Shown here in pieces: positions 10,101 through 18,837 of a stretch of DNA of 60,000 nucleotides (its first letter is position 1; each line of letters begins with the position of its first letter). The stretch comes from Symsagittifera roscoffensis (taxonomy: Eukaryota > Xenacoelomorpha > Acoela > Convolutidae), in NCBI RefSeq assembly GCF_963678635.1, contig NC_087062.1, positions 8,670,193 through 8,730,192 on the forward strand, read 5' to 3'. Position numbers and translations under genes: made by a program. A model generated the notes under the pieces. That model saw only the letters and a list, made by a program, of their open reading frames with translations. It searched no databases and had not been told where the DNA came from.

Positions 10101-11061
10101 TCTGGTCCATGGACTGCGGGAATTCGTCACAGTGGTGTATGGACCGGTGATGTCTTTTGCGTTCCCGGATGTACAAGTTAAGGCATACAGGAATTCGTTG
10201 TTGTACGTCAACCTGGTCTCAGTCGTGGACTGTTCCGTGCTGAACTGGGTAGAACAGAGTGAGTTGAGAAGGCTGGCCAGTGACGATAGGCTGTTCGGAA
10301 GAATAGCGGAGCCAGGTTGGATGTTGATGGATTTCAACAACCACTTCAAATGCCGAATGGGCCGTGAGGAACTTTCTCATATCCAGTTCAACCCGAAGCT
10401 TTGGAACTTAAGACCAGTAGTAAAGGATACGGGAGCGGCTATGGGAGTGCCATTCTTACCAGAGGCCTATGCACACGCCAAAGAGAACCAGCAAGCGTGG
10501 CTTTCTGGGTCCAGGCTGCTGCCGGACCAGTGCCCTCGATATCCACCGATAAGGAGGATGTTGTTGGGAGTCACATCTCCCATCATTGCCCCTCGCATCG
10601 GAGCAGCTCGCGACGCAGAGAAGAGAATGTTGAAGTGGAGTGAAGGGATGGAGCCGCGCTTCATCGGCTGGAATGTTACAGCCGCGCACACGTTTGACGT
10701 CTCATTTCCTGATGCTTGGAGTAGAAAGAAGATCAAGGCACTACCTTCCAGGAGACCAGAGGTCTCGGCCGAAATGTGGAACGAAGTGTATTCTCCCACG
10801 GATGACTTATCAAGACTGAAGTGGTCAGGAGAAGTGAAAGTAGTGATGATGGAAGTGGCAAAGGAGAGCAGAGGAGGCTCATATATAACAATAGAGGACC
10901 TGGCACCACATGGCGAGGAGTCTGTAGAATTCCTGGTGAATGATGAGTTGTTTTATCATGCAGGAGACATGACCGTACCGGCTCGGCCGGACTCGGGCAT
11001 AGACTCACGACAAGGACCTTCAGGACCAGGCCGAAACCTGATGCAGGTGATGATGATTTGA
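7177..11061 (+). CDS. SGNH/GDSL-hydrolase ORF with duplicated hydrolase module
   Basis: The ATG at 7177 starts a 1294-residue ORF. Residues ~15-190 form an SGNH (GDSL-type) hydrolase: Ser in GDSL (residue 24), Gly in FGGAS (about 45), Asn in GTND (73), and the C-terminal pair DGIH (Asp 167, His 170). All four blocks are present, so it is a plausible esterase or lipase. A low-complexity linker follows (about 200-270). Near residues 465-640 a second module looks like a degenerate copy: it has a hydrophobic strand ending in SSD where GDSL would be, and keeps a GSND block (about 523), but I see no DxxH. The remaining ~650 residues (helical, Leu- and Met-rich) are unrecognised. GDSL-type esterase domains are known in CR1-type LINE ORF1 proteins and rotifer terminons, not as a usual gypsy component. 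The ORF runs into a TGA where the next frame is open, suggesting a frameshift near 11.02-11.05 kb. Confidence 0.75.
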   Translation: MSWNPATSDQVIPPGSRHLIIGDSLVRDLNEISVYGQTTTLSFGGASVAQVIKMMEFQSEDHLDTLVIMLGTNDVSRAPVTPECKWEPLLVCLLNELKEKYRPRFVVLCTIPQNPLMGTTVADFMNGNVTRWNEMIRNLVRNNPGELRLLDLENALRMIDHVALTKDGIHFNTQRGRHWMNDVFQTQLSRIRASVPESLVNRLGPLAIETAVATPTAPSSNVRERLGTAPPPRTQPLESRLGRSVVQNSNNSQTVSRRNDPPATANPAPAAGSSTSAVPAEGVGPGSLLLWNRSDPSHWGQYKTDMSTKLNMSTLTCREDAMRMIGGESPTVSRLYRIPGVDWLLAEQEQFSSTTKLRHADLNGLPQDNTFGPLNTRSLTDVRQRARELTPPARRGKFQAENKPNNKHHKMYRQFAKPPGQTPGEYSRDYPRTTTVDGDDQRYGKLKAPIGDGLFAAYDPLEMKAAKYLIVASSDYLYTPRSLFWPDVIFLTAPKLDWGQAIGMMIKVRRLVSMEPQVIVVAGSNDHLQSRGLLSRLTDGSIPSNEVLGEAIMTLLSAMAEVEAAAKQRFTQNVVKVIFVLSPGYAALPEPLQFVYTMVTTIAEGRFNVIIPAPNRVVDPDNYYPSRSRSELPAVWADISNAIQGLRDCSTTRLVLDEVLGLELSNFARLLKLRPGVDDDHLLVQQVADDLWFRQMDHAENELGMTVRKNMTAAEEDLMAMTLRTKPHNNIWLYLSPRLCTLGEDAFEHAPAVVKEIHVYLENLFDARELTGGMMLKLMQDVNTMSLDKFQADVLATRAQYERSDAILGGMGVGWTPSFLSTCYPRASRNLIASFVRDIRKLSIGLVLALYVTFGHENFVKGPANLFTQALADLRLDGLLTLIAMTYGRLGDLLVLLRYPEQLQGPSREFNAQLETASLKKMKDWRTLLLQYLLQQNRSVTGEDKVATDAGECKQYCGMPLLTDLAVMMRIDPLALVHGLREFVTVVYGPVMSFAFPDVQVKAYRNSLLYVNLVSVVDCSVLNWVEQSELRRLASDDRLFGRIAEPGWMLMDFNNHFKCRMGREELSHIQFNPKLWNLRPVVKDTGAAMGVPFLPEAYAHAKENQQAWLSGSRLLPDQCPRYPPIRRMLLGVTSPIIAPRIGAARDAEKRMLKWSEGMEPRFIGWNVTAAHTFDVSFPDAWSRKKIKALPSRRPEVSAEMWNEVYSPTDDLSRLKWSGEVKVVMMEVAKESRGGSYITIEDLAPHGEESVEFLVNDELFYHAGDMTVPARPDSGIDSRQGPSGPGRNLMQVMMI

Positions 11062-11204
11062 TGGATCAGGACGATGGCGATAACGAAACCGAGGGAAAGA
11101 CGGGAAAACCGGGTGAGACAGATCTGGGAGCGTTGGAGAGGGATTTGCTAGAATAACGGTTTAGTGAAGACGACGATGGGGAAGTCGATGGGAGTCTATT
11201 GCTA

Positions 11205-12728
11205 ATGACGCCATCGTCTTTCATGTCCCCTACGAAGGAGGCGTCGGCCGACTTATCCCCGATAGACCCAATAAGCCAGGCGAGAGAGTGCCAAAGCAGG
11301 GATCCACAGAGATTGCTCCATGAGTCACCAAGGAGGAGAAAAATCGAGGAAACAATGAGGGTATCCTTCCTGAGCACGTTGCCGGAAGAGGAATGGGAGA
11401 GATATCAGAGTGAGCTAGAAGGCAAGACAGGGACAACCTGGAGCCGAGTGAATTTCATGGAAAGATCATGGAACGTGATAAGGCGATATGGGACGCAGTC
11501 CATAATGAAGGTGGGATTGAACCAACCCATCATGCGTGAGGTCCTGGAGAAAATAGTGAACTCCAGGGAGTCGGATGTTCTGACCGAGCCAGTAACAGAA
11601 GACAGTGCCGATGATCAGCAGGTTACAAAGAAATTACCTGTTAGACGAGCCAGGAAGGGGCTGAAGCGACTAAAAGGGAAAACAGGAAGTCGAGCCATGA
11701 ACACGAGAGTGGTGAAGTCGAGAGCCAGCGCAGTGGTGACCTCTTTAACGAGCGCAGGTCGTTCAGGCGAGAGCGGGCAAGGAGATAGTGCAACGCTGAC
11801 AGGGGGAGAAAAGGAGAATCTGATACCCCCTATGCTCTTGGCAGGTCTGACCACGACTGCCGTAAGATCAAAGAAAACTGCACGAACCCAGGCAGACACT
11901 AAATTAGAGATGGAGATCATCAATCAATGTGGATCTGGAGGACTTGAAGATTACAGGCCCTCGCGGACCAACATAGCCAAGCTGAAGCTGGAAGGACAAC
12001 TCGACGTGGTCGAGTACAGTCGAGTCACTGTGCCGGAATCAGTCCACATGGGAGATCCAGCAGGAGGTTATGTGGAGATGTTGAAGGCGAGAAACTCCGC
12101 GAGAGGGCACCTGATGGCTTGGAGCGAGAAGCGAGCCATGCAGGAATATCTGAAAGAGCTCACGGAGAATTCAAACTTAAATCGAAAAGAATACGGCACG
12201 GTAATGTCCTCTGAAGCGAACGAAGTCGGATTGGAAAAATTACTAGAGATCTCCTGGAGGGCGGCCCTCCAGAGATACTTCGACGAGGCGATGCATGCAC
12301 CTGCTACGGTGGCAGCATACCTGGCTCGTCCTTGCGTGAGAACTGATCTGCAAGTACGGTTGGCTTGGTGCTTGATGGGCATCAAGAGGGCGGAGTATGA
12401 AGCCAGTAATGATTCGAAATCACGGGAACAGGAGCTGGAGTTGATGGAAGCTCTGCGAGCGTTGATTTCAAAAGACGATTCTGCGATAGCATGGGCTAAG
12501 CGTAAGGATGCCCTTTGCTTTGTCAGGTTCGTGGTAGATCGTATCCCCACTCCTGTTTTGGGAGAATGCATAAAGATCATTCGGCAAAAGGGAGTTGATT
12601 GTGAAAGGAACTTCCTTAGGGCACTCCTGGAACTATATCAGGACATGCCATTGACTGTGCCAAGCAAGGAGTCGAATGACATGGAAAGCTATCGCAAGTT
12701 GGAAGAGGTGAGAAGATATTCCAACTAA
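11205..12728 (+). CDS. Unrecognised ORF downstream of SGNH ORF (probably a broken polyprotein segment)
   Basis: The first ATG after an in-frame TAA (11154-11156) is at 11205. The same frame is open upstream through a very acidic stretch (DAGDDDLMDQDDGDN) that overlaps the end of the 1294-residue ORF. The simplest reading is that this was once a continuation of that protein, split by one frameshift and one stop. The visible part (~507 residues) has a basic Arg/Lys-rich segment (KKLPVRRARKGLKRLKGK, about 11,625-11,685) that could be a nuclear-localisation or nucleic-acid-binding patch. It is followed by a long charged, mainly helical region. No catalytic motif or known domain was recognised. 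It ends in TAA at 12726-12728, in frame with the next ORF. Confidence 0.55.
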   Translation: MTPSSFMSPTKEASADLSPIDPISQARECQSRDPQRLLHESPRRRKIEETMRVSFLSTLPEEEWERYQSELEGKTGTTWSRVNFMERSWNVIRRYGTQSIMKVGLNQPIMREVLEKIVNSRESDVLTEPVTEDSADDQQVTKKLPVRRARKGLKRLKGKTGSRAMNTRVVKSRASAVVTSLTSAGRSGESGQGDSATLTGGEKENLIPPMLLAGLTTTAVRSKKTARTQADTKLEMEIINQCGSGGLEDYRPSRTNIAKLKLEGQLDVVEYSRVTVPESVHMGDPAGGYVEMLKARNSARGHLMAWSEKRAMQEYLKELTENSNLNRKEYGTVMSSEANEVGLEKLLEISWRAALQRYFDEAMHAPATVAAYLARPCVRTDLQVRLAWCLMGIKRAEYEASNDSKSREQELELMEALRALISKDDSAIAWAKRKDALCFVRFVVDRIPTPVLGECIKIIRQKGVDCERNFLRALLELYQDMPLTVPSKESNDMESYRKLEEVRRYSN

Positions 12729-14843
12729 GAATTGAAAGTGAGCCGGGAGTTGATTGAAGCAATCAAAGGACAAAAAGAGTTTGTAACACTAGGGAAACTG
12801 AAGTCGTTCCAATATGTGTCTGGCATACCGGGGATGGCGTACAATCCCTTCGCGAATGAGGAAGCCAGGGAAGCGTACTTCGACTATGAGCAAGTCATAG
12901 TACTCAATTTCTGGGTCGATCGTATTAAAGAAACTGGAATGCTGATGGTGGAACAACCCAAGCTGGGAGTTATTTTGGAAGAACGAGTGGTCGAACCCTC
13001 GGTCCCCGAGCTAAAGGGGCAAGTGAGTTTTGATTGTGGTTCTTGGGACGATCCCTTGAAAACCAGTCTAGTGACGATGTGGGAACTCATGAAGCCTTCT
13101 TGGTGCCCACATCCTAACGCCGGTTTAATCTGGGACATGACGGCGGATATCACGTTAGACCTAGATGATGACGCGAGCTTACATGATCTGGCCATGATAC
13201 ATCATCTGCTGGCCATGAGATTGACGAAGCGGAAGAGCAACCCATCCACGGAGCTGTCCGAGGAAGGTCCATCGAGTAATTGGTTGAAGCAAGGCACATG
13301 CTTGGCTCAACACAGTGGGATGGAAGGACATGTTTGTAACCTGGGACACTGCCTGGTTACGCTGAGCGAGCAGCATCGGCAACTGGCACGATTGTATGGA
13401 AGATTGAGCATGTCGGATAAAAGTGGTATGGAGTTGGTCGCGGACTGTCATGGGGTGACGGACGTAAATTTGATCACAGCCTTGGGATTTTGTAGCATGA
13501 CGAGTTCGATAGAATCGCTTGAGCGCCTGGAGCGTGCCCATGAGCTAGTGACGTCCCTCAGCGTGGAAGTATTCCCTGGAGCATTGCAAACGGAACAGAA
13601 GATCGGAGGCTGGAGAGAAGCTCTGGAGAACGAGATGAATCAGAAAGATAGTGAGGCCTATCATAAACCGACTGGTTCAAAATATCTGGTGGGTTCAAGC
13701 TCCGCACCATATTGCAGTAGTAGATATCCTACACACATGGTGGTGATGGATGCGAGGACACAGCAGGTGTTGATTGATCAACTTTTCTCTGTGCCAAAGT
13801 GCGTGAGGTTGGCCAGGATGTCGGAGAGGTCACATGATTTGTTGGCAAAGATCTTTCGGGCAGTCCCGAAGAGATCTGAAGGCGAGTTGCAAGACGTAGT
13901 GGGTGAAGAGTTTCTGAGATTAAACGAAGGCAATGTGAGTGAGTTCCAGGAACAGAAAGCGAGTGGAGCGTTACCCACTGAATTCCCCACCATAGAAGAG
14001 AAAGACGACTTACACAGAATCCTGATGGAGGTGGAACCGTTGCTGGGAGCCTCAGGGTATCGGACCCGAAGGAACATAGTGAGAACCCATGGGGAGTATC
14101 CTTGCCACTGCTTGGCGCAGACGTTGTGGTACCCCAAACGCGGGAATCTAATGCTAGTATGGGACGTGGAGGAGTTGTACTCTACGGGGTTGCCCGATCA
14201 GAATCAACAGGTGTCAATCGTGGTGGTTAGTGCCATGCTGGCAGTGAGATGGCTGGAGGCTAACGCGGACACAAGTGAGCAGGAGACGGCCGTGCCGACT
14301 CCTGATCAGCTGAGCAACGTGAAGATGAGTCGTGAACTGGATCTTTTCAGAACCACCTGCAAGGTTCTGAGAATTCCTAGGGCCATTGAGAGAATTTGGT
14401 CGAGGCAAAGATTGATGCCTTGGTTCCGTGCAGTGATGACATCATGGATGTATGAACGCGCGAAGCGTCACATGTCGAGGAACACGGAAGCCTATCAATC
14501 TTTCCAGCTAGATATAGGACCAGGAGCCTATAAGAGAGCATTCTTGACGCACAGAAACGCGGTCACCACAGCGGTGAAGCGGGTAGCTGGAGCGCCTTGT
14601 GTTACTGAAGATGAGAAGAAAGAGGTCTTAAGAGCTGACCTAGAACGAAACGTGAGCCTATGTCTTCACAACAGCTTTTGCAGGAACCGGGAGCAGAAGG
14701 TGAATGTGGACTTGCGACCTTGTTGCAAACCGAGGCTGTTGGAGCAGGAGAGTTGGGGCACGGCCCGCAACTCTATGGACATGTTGGAGAAAGTTCTGGA
14801 AGACAGTGATGATGAACATCAGGATGGAGAAGCGATGGAATGA
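12729..14843 (+). CDS. Unrecognised last ORF of the giant element
   Basis: This 704-codon open stretch is in the same frame as the preceding ORF, separated only by the TAA at 12726-12728. It has no ATG at its beginning, so it is more likely the C-terminal part of the same protein than a separate gene. The protein is mostly helical with scattered Cys and His: a CPHP segment near 13,105, a CLAQHSGMEGHVCNLGHC cluster near 13,300-13,350 and a C-terminal CLHNSFCRN...DLRPCCKP region. These could bind metal, but the spacing matches no finger I know. It ends in TGA at 14841, 35 bases before the polypurine tract, the position where an LTR element's last ORF normally stops. Function unknown. Confidence 0.55.
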   Translation, partial: ELKVSRELIEAIKGQKEFVTLGKLKSFQYVSGIPGMAYNPFANEEAREAYFDYEQVIVLNFWVDRIKETGMLMVEQPKLGVILEERVVEPSVPELKGQVSFDCGSWDDPLKTSLVTMWELMKPSWCPHPNAGLIWDMTADITLDLDDDASLHDLAMIHHLLAMRLTKRKSNPSTELSEEGPSSNWLKQGTCLAQHSGMEGHVCNLGHCLVTLSEQHRQLARLYGRLSMSDKSGMELVADCHGVTDVNLITALGFCSMTSSIESLERLERAHELVTSLSVEVFPGALQTEQKIGGWREALENEMNQKDSEAYHKPTGSKYLVGSSSAPYCSSRYPTHMVVMDARTQQVLIDQLFSVPKCVRLARMSERSHDLLAKIFRAVPKRSEGELQDVVGEEFLRLNEGNVSEFQEQKASGALPTEFPTIEEKDDLHRILMEVEPLLGASGYRTRRNIVRTHGEYPCHCLAQTLWYPKRGNLMLVWDVEELYSTGLPDQNQQVSIVVVSAMLAVRWLEANADTSEQETAVPTPDQLSNVKMSRELDLFRTTCKVLRIPRAIERIWSRQRLMPWFRAVMTSWMYERAKRHMSRNTEAYQSFQLDIGPGAYKRAFLTHRNAVTTAVKRVAGAPCVTEDEKKEVLRADLERNVSLCLHNSFCRNREQKVNVDLRPCCKPRLLEQESWGTARNSMDMLEKVLEDSDDEHQDGEAME

Positions 14844-14878
14844 AGATGATGAACGAAGAGAACAAGTGAAGACGTGAG

Positions 14879-14906
14879 CAAGAAAGGAAGAGAAGGAGAA
14901 AAAACT
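14879..14906 (+). other. Polypurine tract of the giant element
   Basis: An almost unbroken A/G run (AAGAAAGGAAGAGAAGGAG followed by A-rich bases) stands directly before the LTR. This is the expected primer site for plus-strand DNA synthesis. The related copy at the right window edge has a similar purine-rich stretch at the same place relative to its LTR. Confidence 0.75.
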
Positions 14907-16497
14907 TGATTGTCTTTGTGTTTTAAAACTAGAACCAATCAACCAAGTTTTGATTATTGAACTTGTGAAACTTTTTGTTTTGATCTAGTTTGGTCAGACC
15001 AAACTATAATGTTGCAATTGTTAAAATTGTTGAAATAGTTGATTTTAGTTATGGCTATTTATGTATGTATATGAGGAAGATAGGTGAGTATATTTACCTA
15101 TTTATTCACAACTGAAGTTTTTAACCTGTGTAAGACACAAATTCACTGTGTGGCGACATGGTAAGTTTGAGTAAACTCGCTCGAGAAGGGTGGGTAACTC
15201 AATAACTTTCCTAGCCACAGAGTTTCTTAGTTTTAAAATTGAAAGGACCGCATAAATGACTGATTATACTTGGTGAGTGAAGTTAAGTTAATTTTAACGG
15301 GTGCGTGGCCGTGCCACGTCCCACTTTTTAATCACAAAGAGCGAAAAGAAGTTTTATGGCAAGACGACGTAAGTAGTCAGAAAAGAAATTTTATCTAGGA
15401 CACTCCTCATGGTGCAAATTTTGTGAAAATGTTGAAAGGCAGTGAGATGTAGTACGATGCCATTTGTGAACACGTAGTGAGTTGAGGTGGGGTAGATAAA
15501 TTTCATTTTCTTATGCGATTTGTAAGATTGATTACAGAAAACTGGATAACTACTTGACGATAACCCGGTGTTATGCGATCAATAGGGACATTGATGGGGA
15601 CTGTCCGGGGAGTATGTGCCATTCTGCCAGATGACACAGCGCAACCTTCCGACGAAGCACGAATAAGAGAGAAAAGGCCTTAACAGCAAAAAAGTGCTTG
15701 AAAGGAGGGTCAGAATATTCTGGAATACTTATTTTTAAAATTTCGATTTTCAAGTTGATATTTCTCAGAAATACGAAAAACGGCCATTTTGAGCCAAAAA
15801 GTGACAAAAATCAGAACAACGACAGATATTGTGAAAAACAGTCGTACAGGAGACGGAAAATACGAAGCCTCTTATCGTGGCAACAACGCACGATAAGACA
15901 CTTAGCAGTGAATATTGGTGGAGAAGGAGGCTTCAGTGGGGGAAGAAATATACCACGGGACCCTCCCGGGACGAAAAATAGAAGAGACAAGAGCGTTATC
16001 GCCGGAATATCACGGGAGCGGAGGCTTGGTCCCCCAGAGACTGTTTATGTGAAGGGACTGTATAAAACTAACTATATAGCTACTTGGATGTCGTGAAACT
16101 TTAAATTAACACCGGTATTATTTGATATTTTAGAACATGAGTAGCTAGAAAGAGGAAAGGGTCAATCCATCTCCAATGGATTTAATATAGAACTGTCACA
16201 CAAAAACATGTTAAAATAGGTTGTTCGAGCCGTGTTTTTAATGACAATCACGTAGTCTGAGGATCCGAGACTCAGCTATGTGGTTGTGTTCGCATGTAAA
16301 CGAAACCTGATCAAAAGTCGTTTGACTGATGGCCTAAAAATGGTAACTTTTTACTTTGCCCTAGACAGACCAGAAAATCAACTGGCAAGGTCGAGACGGT
16401 GAAAAGCGAGTAGGATTAAGGTAACTGACGCCTGCCAGTCGTTAATAGGTATTTTTTCTACGCTCCGTCGCTGTGTAGTATTTGGGCGAATGTTACA
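14907..16497 (+). repeat. 3' LTR of the giant Ty3/gypsy element
   Basis: The sequence from about 14907 (TGATTGTC) to 16497 (TGTTACA) aligns by eye, in opposite orientation, with 56126-57739 and 58300-59905. Matching landmarks include an AACCAAGTTT-like start, a GGACTGTCCGGGGAG site at ~15,597, a GAATATTCTGG block at ~15,712, an AACGGCCATTTT block at ~15,780, a GAGACGGTGAAAAGC block at ~16,394, a CCAGTCGT block at ~16,435 and the GGGCGAATGTTACA terminus. The 3' end is sharp because host sequence differs beyond TGTTACA in all three copies. The 5' end is less certain by about 10 bases. ORFs inside it are not conserved between copies and are left out. Confidence 0.85.
16061..16067 (+). promoter_or_regulatory. 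TATA box candidate in the LTR
   Basis: TATAAAA lies about 430 bases before the LTR end, followed by AT-rich sequence. In a 5' LTR this would position the start of element transcription about 25-30 bases downstream. It is supported only by the motif and its location. Confidence 0.45.
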
Positions 16498-16904
16498 TCT
16501 GCTGTCCATACTATGTGTAAGTTTGGAAATTTCGTTGGAATTAGTTGAAATCTATAAACTCTATGGTTTGGATTTGATTTTTGTGTAAAAAGAAATAAGA
16601 TAGTTTTATGATCTGTGAATAAAATTGTTGGATGTTTTGATCCAAGTATCAAATAAGCATATTCTGTTAAGGTGAAGGTGTGTATGATAGCTGTGCATTC
16701 TCTCATAAGGGTAGAGAGTCGTAGTTCAGCTTGAGTAAATAGGCGAGAGTTTGCTGAAATAAGATTCGTTTTATTTGTTCCACTGTGGGATTGTAATAAT
16801 GCTGATCCGATGCCAAATATTGAAGCATCGCACAATGCAAAAAAATGGTTGATTTGGAAATGTGTTTGAAATCTGTTCAATGAGAAGTTTTTTGATTTCT
16901 TCAA
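16498..16904 (-). pseudogene. RNase H segment of AT-rich gypsy element
   Basis: The - strand frame shows FALCDASIFGIGSALLQ, an REC motif with the second acidic residue, and ILFTDHKTILFLF with the third Asp. These are typical of Ty3/gypsy RNase H. Homology ends at HIVWTA, where the giant element's LTR is inserted at 16497/16498. Residues after that come from the LTR and are not part of the enzyme. Confidence 0.8.
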
Positions 16905-17074
16905 AACGTGTTTGGTGTTCTGTTATCCATTCAAAATTATTTTGTTGTCTAAGAATTTTATAGAATGGTCTTAAGTATAATTGCATTTTACATATGTATT
17001 TACTTAAGAAATTTTACATTCCAAGAACTTCTTGTATTTTCTTTTTATTTGTTGGTGGTTGAAGTTTTTGAATT

Positions 17075-17166
17075 GCGTCAATTCGGATTTCAGTGGTGTT
17101 ATAAAATCTTTTTCTATGATGCGTCAATTCGGATTTCAGTGGTGTTATAAAATCTTTTTCTATGAT
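17075..17166 (+). repeat. 46-bp tandem duplication inside the RT/RNase H region
   Basis: The 46 bases at 17075-17120 (starting GCGTCAATTCGG) are repeated exactly at 17121-17166. Because 46 is not a multiple of three, the duplication shifts the reading frame of the - strand pol fragment. Identity is perfect, so the duplication is recent compared with the decay of the surrounding gene. Confidence 0.95.
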
Positions 17167-17189
17167 GAGTCCAAGGAATTTTACGCGTG

Positions 17190-17694
17190 TTAAAAAAAAT
17201 GTGATTTATCTGGGGCTGCTTTCATGTTTTTGTTCTGTAAAATCTGATGATATTTTTCTAGAACTATGAACATTTCATTTTTTGTTTTTGATTGCATGAA
17301 AACATCGTCTAAGTATGTGATTGCATTTTTACTAAGTATGAATTGTCTAAAAATTTTACTCATAAAGTTTGAGAATGCTGCTGGTCCTATGGATATTCCA
17401 TAGAATAATCTATTAAATTCGTTTTGTTGATGTAGAATAAGGAATTGCGTTAGTCGTCGTGATTGTTCATCTAGTGGCATTTGGTTATATGCACTATTCA
17501 TGTCTGCGGTTGTGAAATATTTACCGTTTATTTTTGTTAAAATTACTTGGATTGGTTCTATTGGCCAATTACATTTGGATTCATCACTTAGTGAATTGAG
17601 ATATTTAGCATCTAGAACTAATTTTAATGATTCTCCTTTGGCGAAGATAATAACAGGGGCAATAAAGGTGTTTCCTTTCGGTTGTTCTTCTTAA
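17190..17694 (-). pseudogene. Reverse transcriptase segment of AT-rich gypsy element
   Basis: The - strand encodes the central reverse transcriptase. It includes a LDARYLN strand (about 17,600), DMNSAYNQMPLDE (about 17,480) and the catalytic YLDD box (about 17,310). A TAA (about 17,694-17,696) separates it from the upstream part in the same polypeptide. Downstream of 17190 the frame is lost around the 46-bp duplication at 17075-17166. Confidence 0.85.
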
Positions 17695-18837
17695 TTAACT
17701 GGGGATATAATTTCGTATTGTTCTAGAATGTCAAAAAGTCTATTGACTTTGTCATGTAAATGAATTGGTACTTTACTTGCTCGTTGTTTTTTGAAAACTG
17801 CGTCAGATTTCAAGAGTAAATGTAGCGGTGAATTTATTTTTCCAACGTCAAATTCAGATGTTGCATAAACATTTGGATATTTTAAAAGTAAATTGGCTAA
17901 TTTTTCAAATTTATTTTGTGTTAGTTGGGAGTGTTGAAAAATGAACATTGTTAAGAAATTTTGTTGTTGTTCTGTAAAATGCGAAATTTTGAAGGTTGGT
18001 TTAAAATAAGGTGTTTTTGTGAAAAAATCTGTATTCTTTTTTTCATTACTTATTATATTATTTATTGATAGTTCTTCATCGAGGATTGTTGACTGACATA
18101 TATCTAATAGTTGTAGTATATTATTCACTCTGTATGCTACTTCTTTTGTGCGGGAAGTTCTTGAATTAGTTTCGCAATATCCTAAGAGTCCTAAGGGTAA
18201 AGTGATTTTGTATGGTGAATTGTTATACACGTGTAGAGAAATAATATCGGAGTTTGAGTTTTTCATGTATTTTATAGATGAGATTGTTACTCTAAAAAAT
18301 TTGTGAATTGGTCTAAATTCAAAGTCTGACATGAAGAGATGTTGTTTTTTTTATTTTTGTCGTATTGATTAACTTGTTTAATTGGAAATTCATAAATGTA
18401 ACCTGAGAGTGGTTTGAGATGTTTTCTTTCTTTATTATAGATGGGGTAAAATTTTGAAAAAAATGGTGGTTGTTTATTCATTCTGTGGATGAATTTTAAA
18501 GCGGTGTTTTGCAGTCTTGTATATTTATCTCTTATTTTAATTTTACTATCTAGTATATTAATAATTGGTATATAGTTTGTGAGGAATGGAATTCCAATAA
18601 TATTGTGTTTTATATCTGTGATACGGATTATTTGTTTAAATGGTTTATTGAGAAGTTTATTTTGTTCCATTGTTTTAGTGGGAACAAGGAAAAGTTGAAT
18701 TTTTCCATAATTTGTTAGGGTTGAGCCTTGTGATGTTGCTAGTCTACTTGTTGTTTTTATGGATGTTATTTTTGGATGTAAAATTTTGATTTCATTCCAA
18801 GTTGGAATATTAAAGTCTGCACCGTCTGCTCGTCACG
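17691..18837 (-). pseudogene. Protease C-terminus and protease-RT linker of AT-rich gypsy element
   Basis: The frame enters at 18837 inside a retropepsin-like domain and continues through HNIIGIPFLTNY, the C-terminal protease signature. The linker between protease and reverse transcriptase follows, with a frame break near 18,300-18,330. It ends with the start of the RT domain (LFDILEQYEIISPVN). The active-site Asp is missing because the fragment begins after it. Confidence 0.7.

Larger units (their letters stand above)
1..16497 (+). mobile_element. Giant Ty3/gypsy LTR retrotransposon, 5'-truncated by the window
   Basis: All large ORFs in this stretch lie on the + strand in the order pol, macrodomain ORF, coiled-coil ORF, SGNH-hydrolase ORF and two unrecognised ORFs. 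A polypurine tract and a ~1.6 kb LTR follow directly. The LTR is recognised because the same ~1.6 kb sequence, diverged but collinear, occurs twice near 56-60 kb on the other strand and ends in the same terminus. Gag, protease, primer-binding site and 5' LTR are not in the window, so the full element must exceed 18 kb if its two LTRs are similar in length. Known giant Ty3/gypsy elements, such as planarian Burro, also carry extra ORFs. The copy is decaying: it has at least one pol frameshift, a probable frameshift near 11.0 kb and several in-frame stops. That the downstream ORFs belong to the element is inferred from position, strand, base composition and the flanking polypurine tract and LTR. 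Confidence 0.85.
16498..18837 (-). mobile_element. Older AT-rich Ty3/gypsy pol fragment
   Basis: Read on the - strand, the fragment runs from the C-terminal part of a retroviral-type aspartic protease, through the reverse transcriptase, to RNase H, in the usual order. It starts without the protease active-site DTG and stops in the middle of RNase H, right where the giant element's LTR begins at 16497. It has several frame breaks, a 46-bp internal duplication and much higher AT content than the giant element, so it belongs to a different, older family. The gag fragment at 40.3 kb may be from the same AT-rich family; that is inference. Confidence 0.85.

Noticed and set aside
11205-14843. Envelope gene of an errantivirus-like element
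   Set aside because: The position after pol would fit, but I see no signal peptide, no fusion-peptide pattern and no C-terminal membrane anchor.
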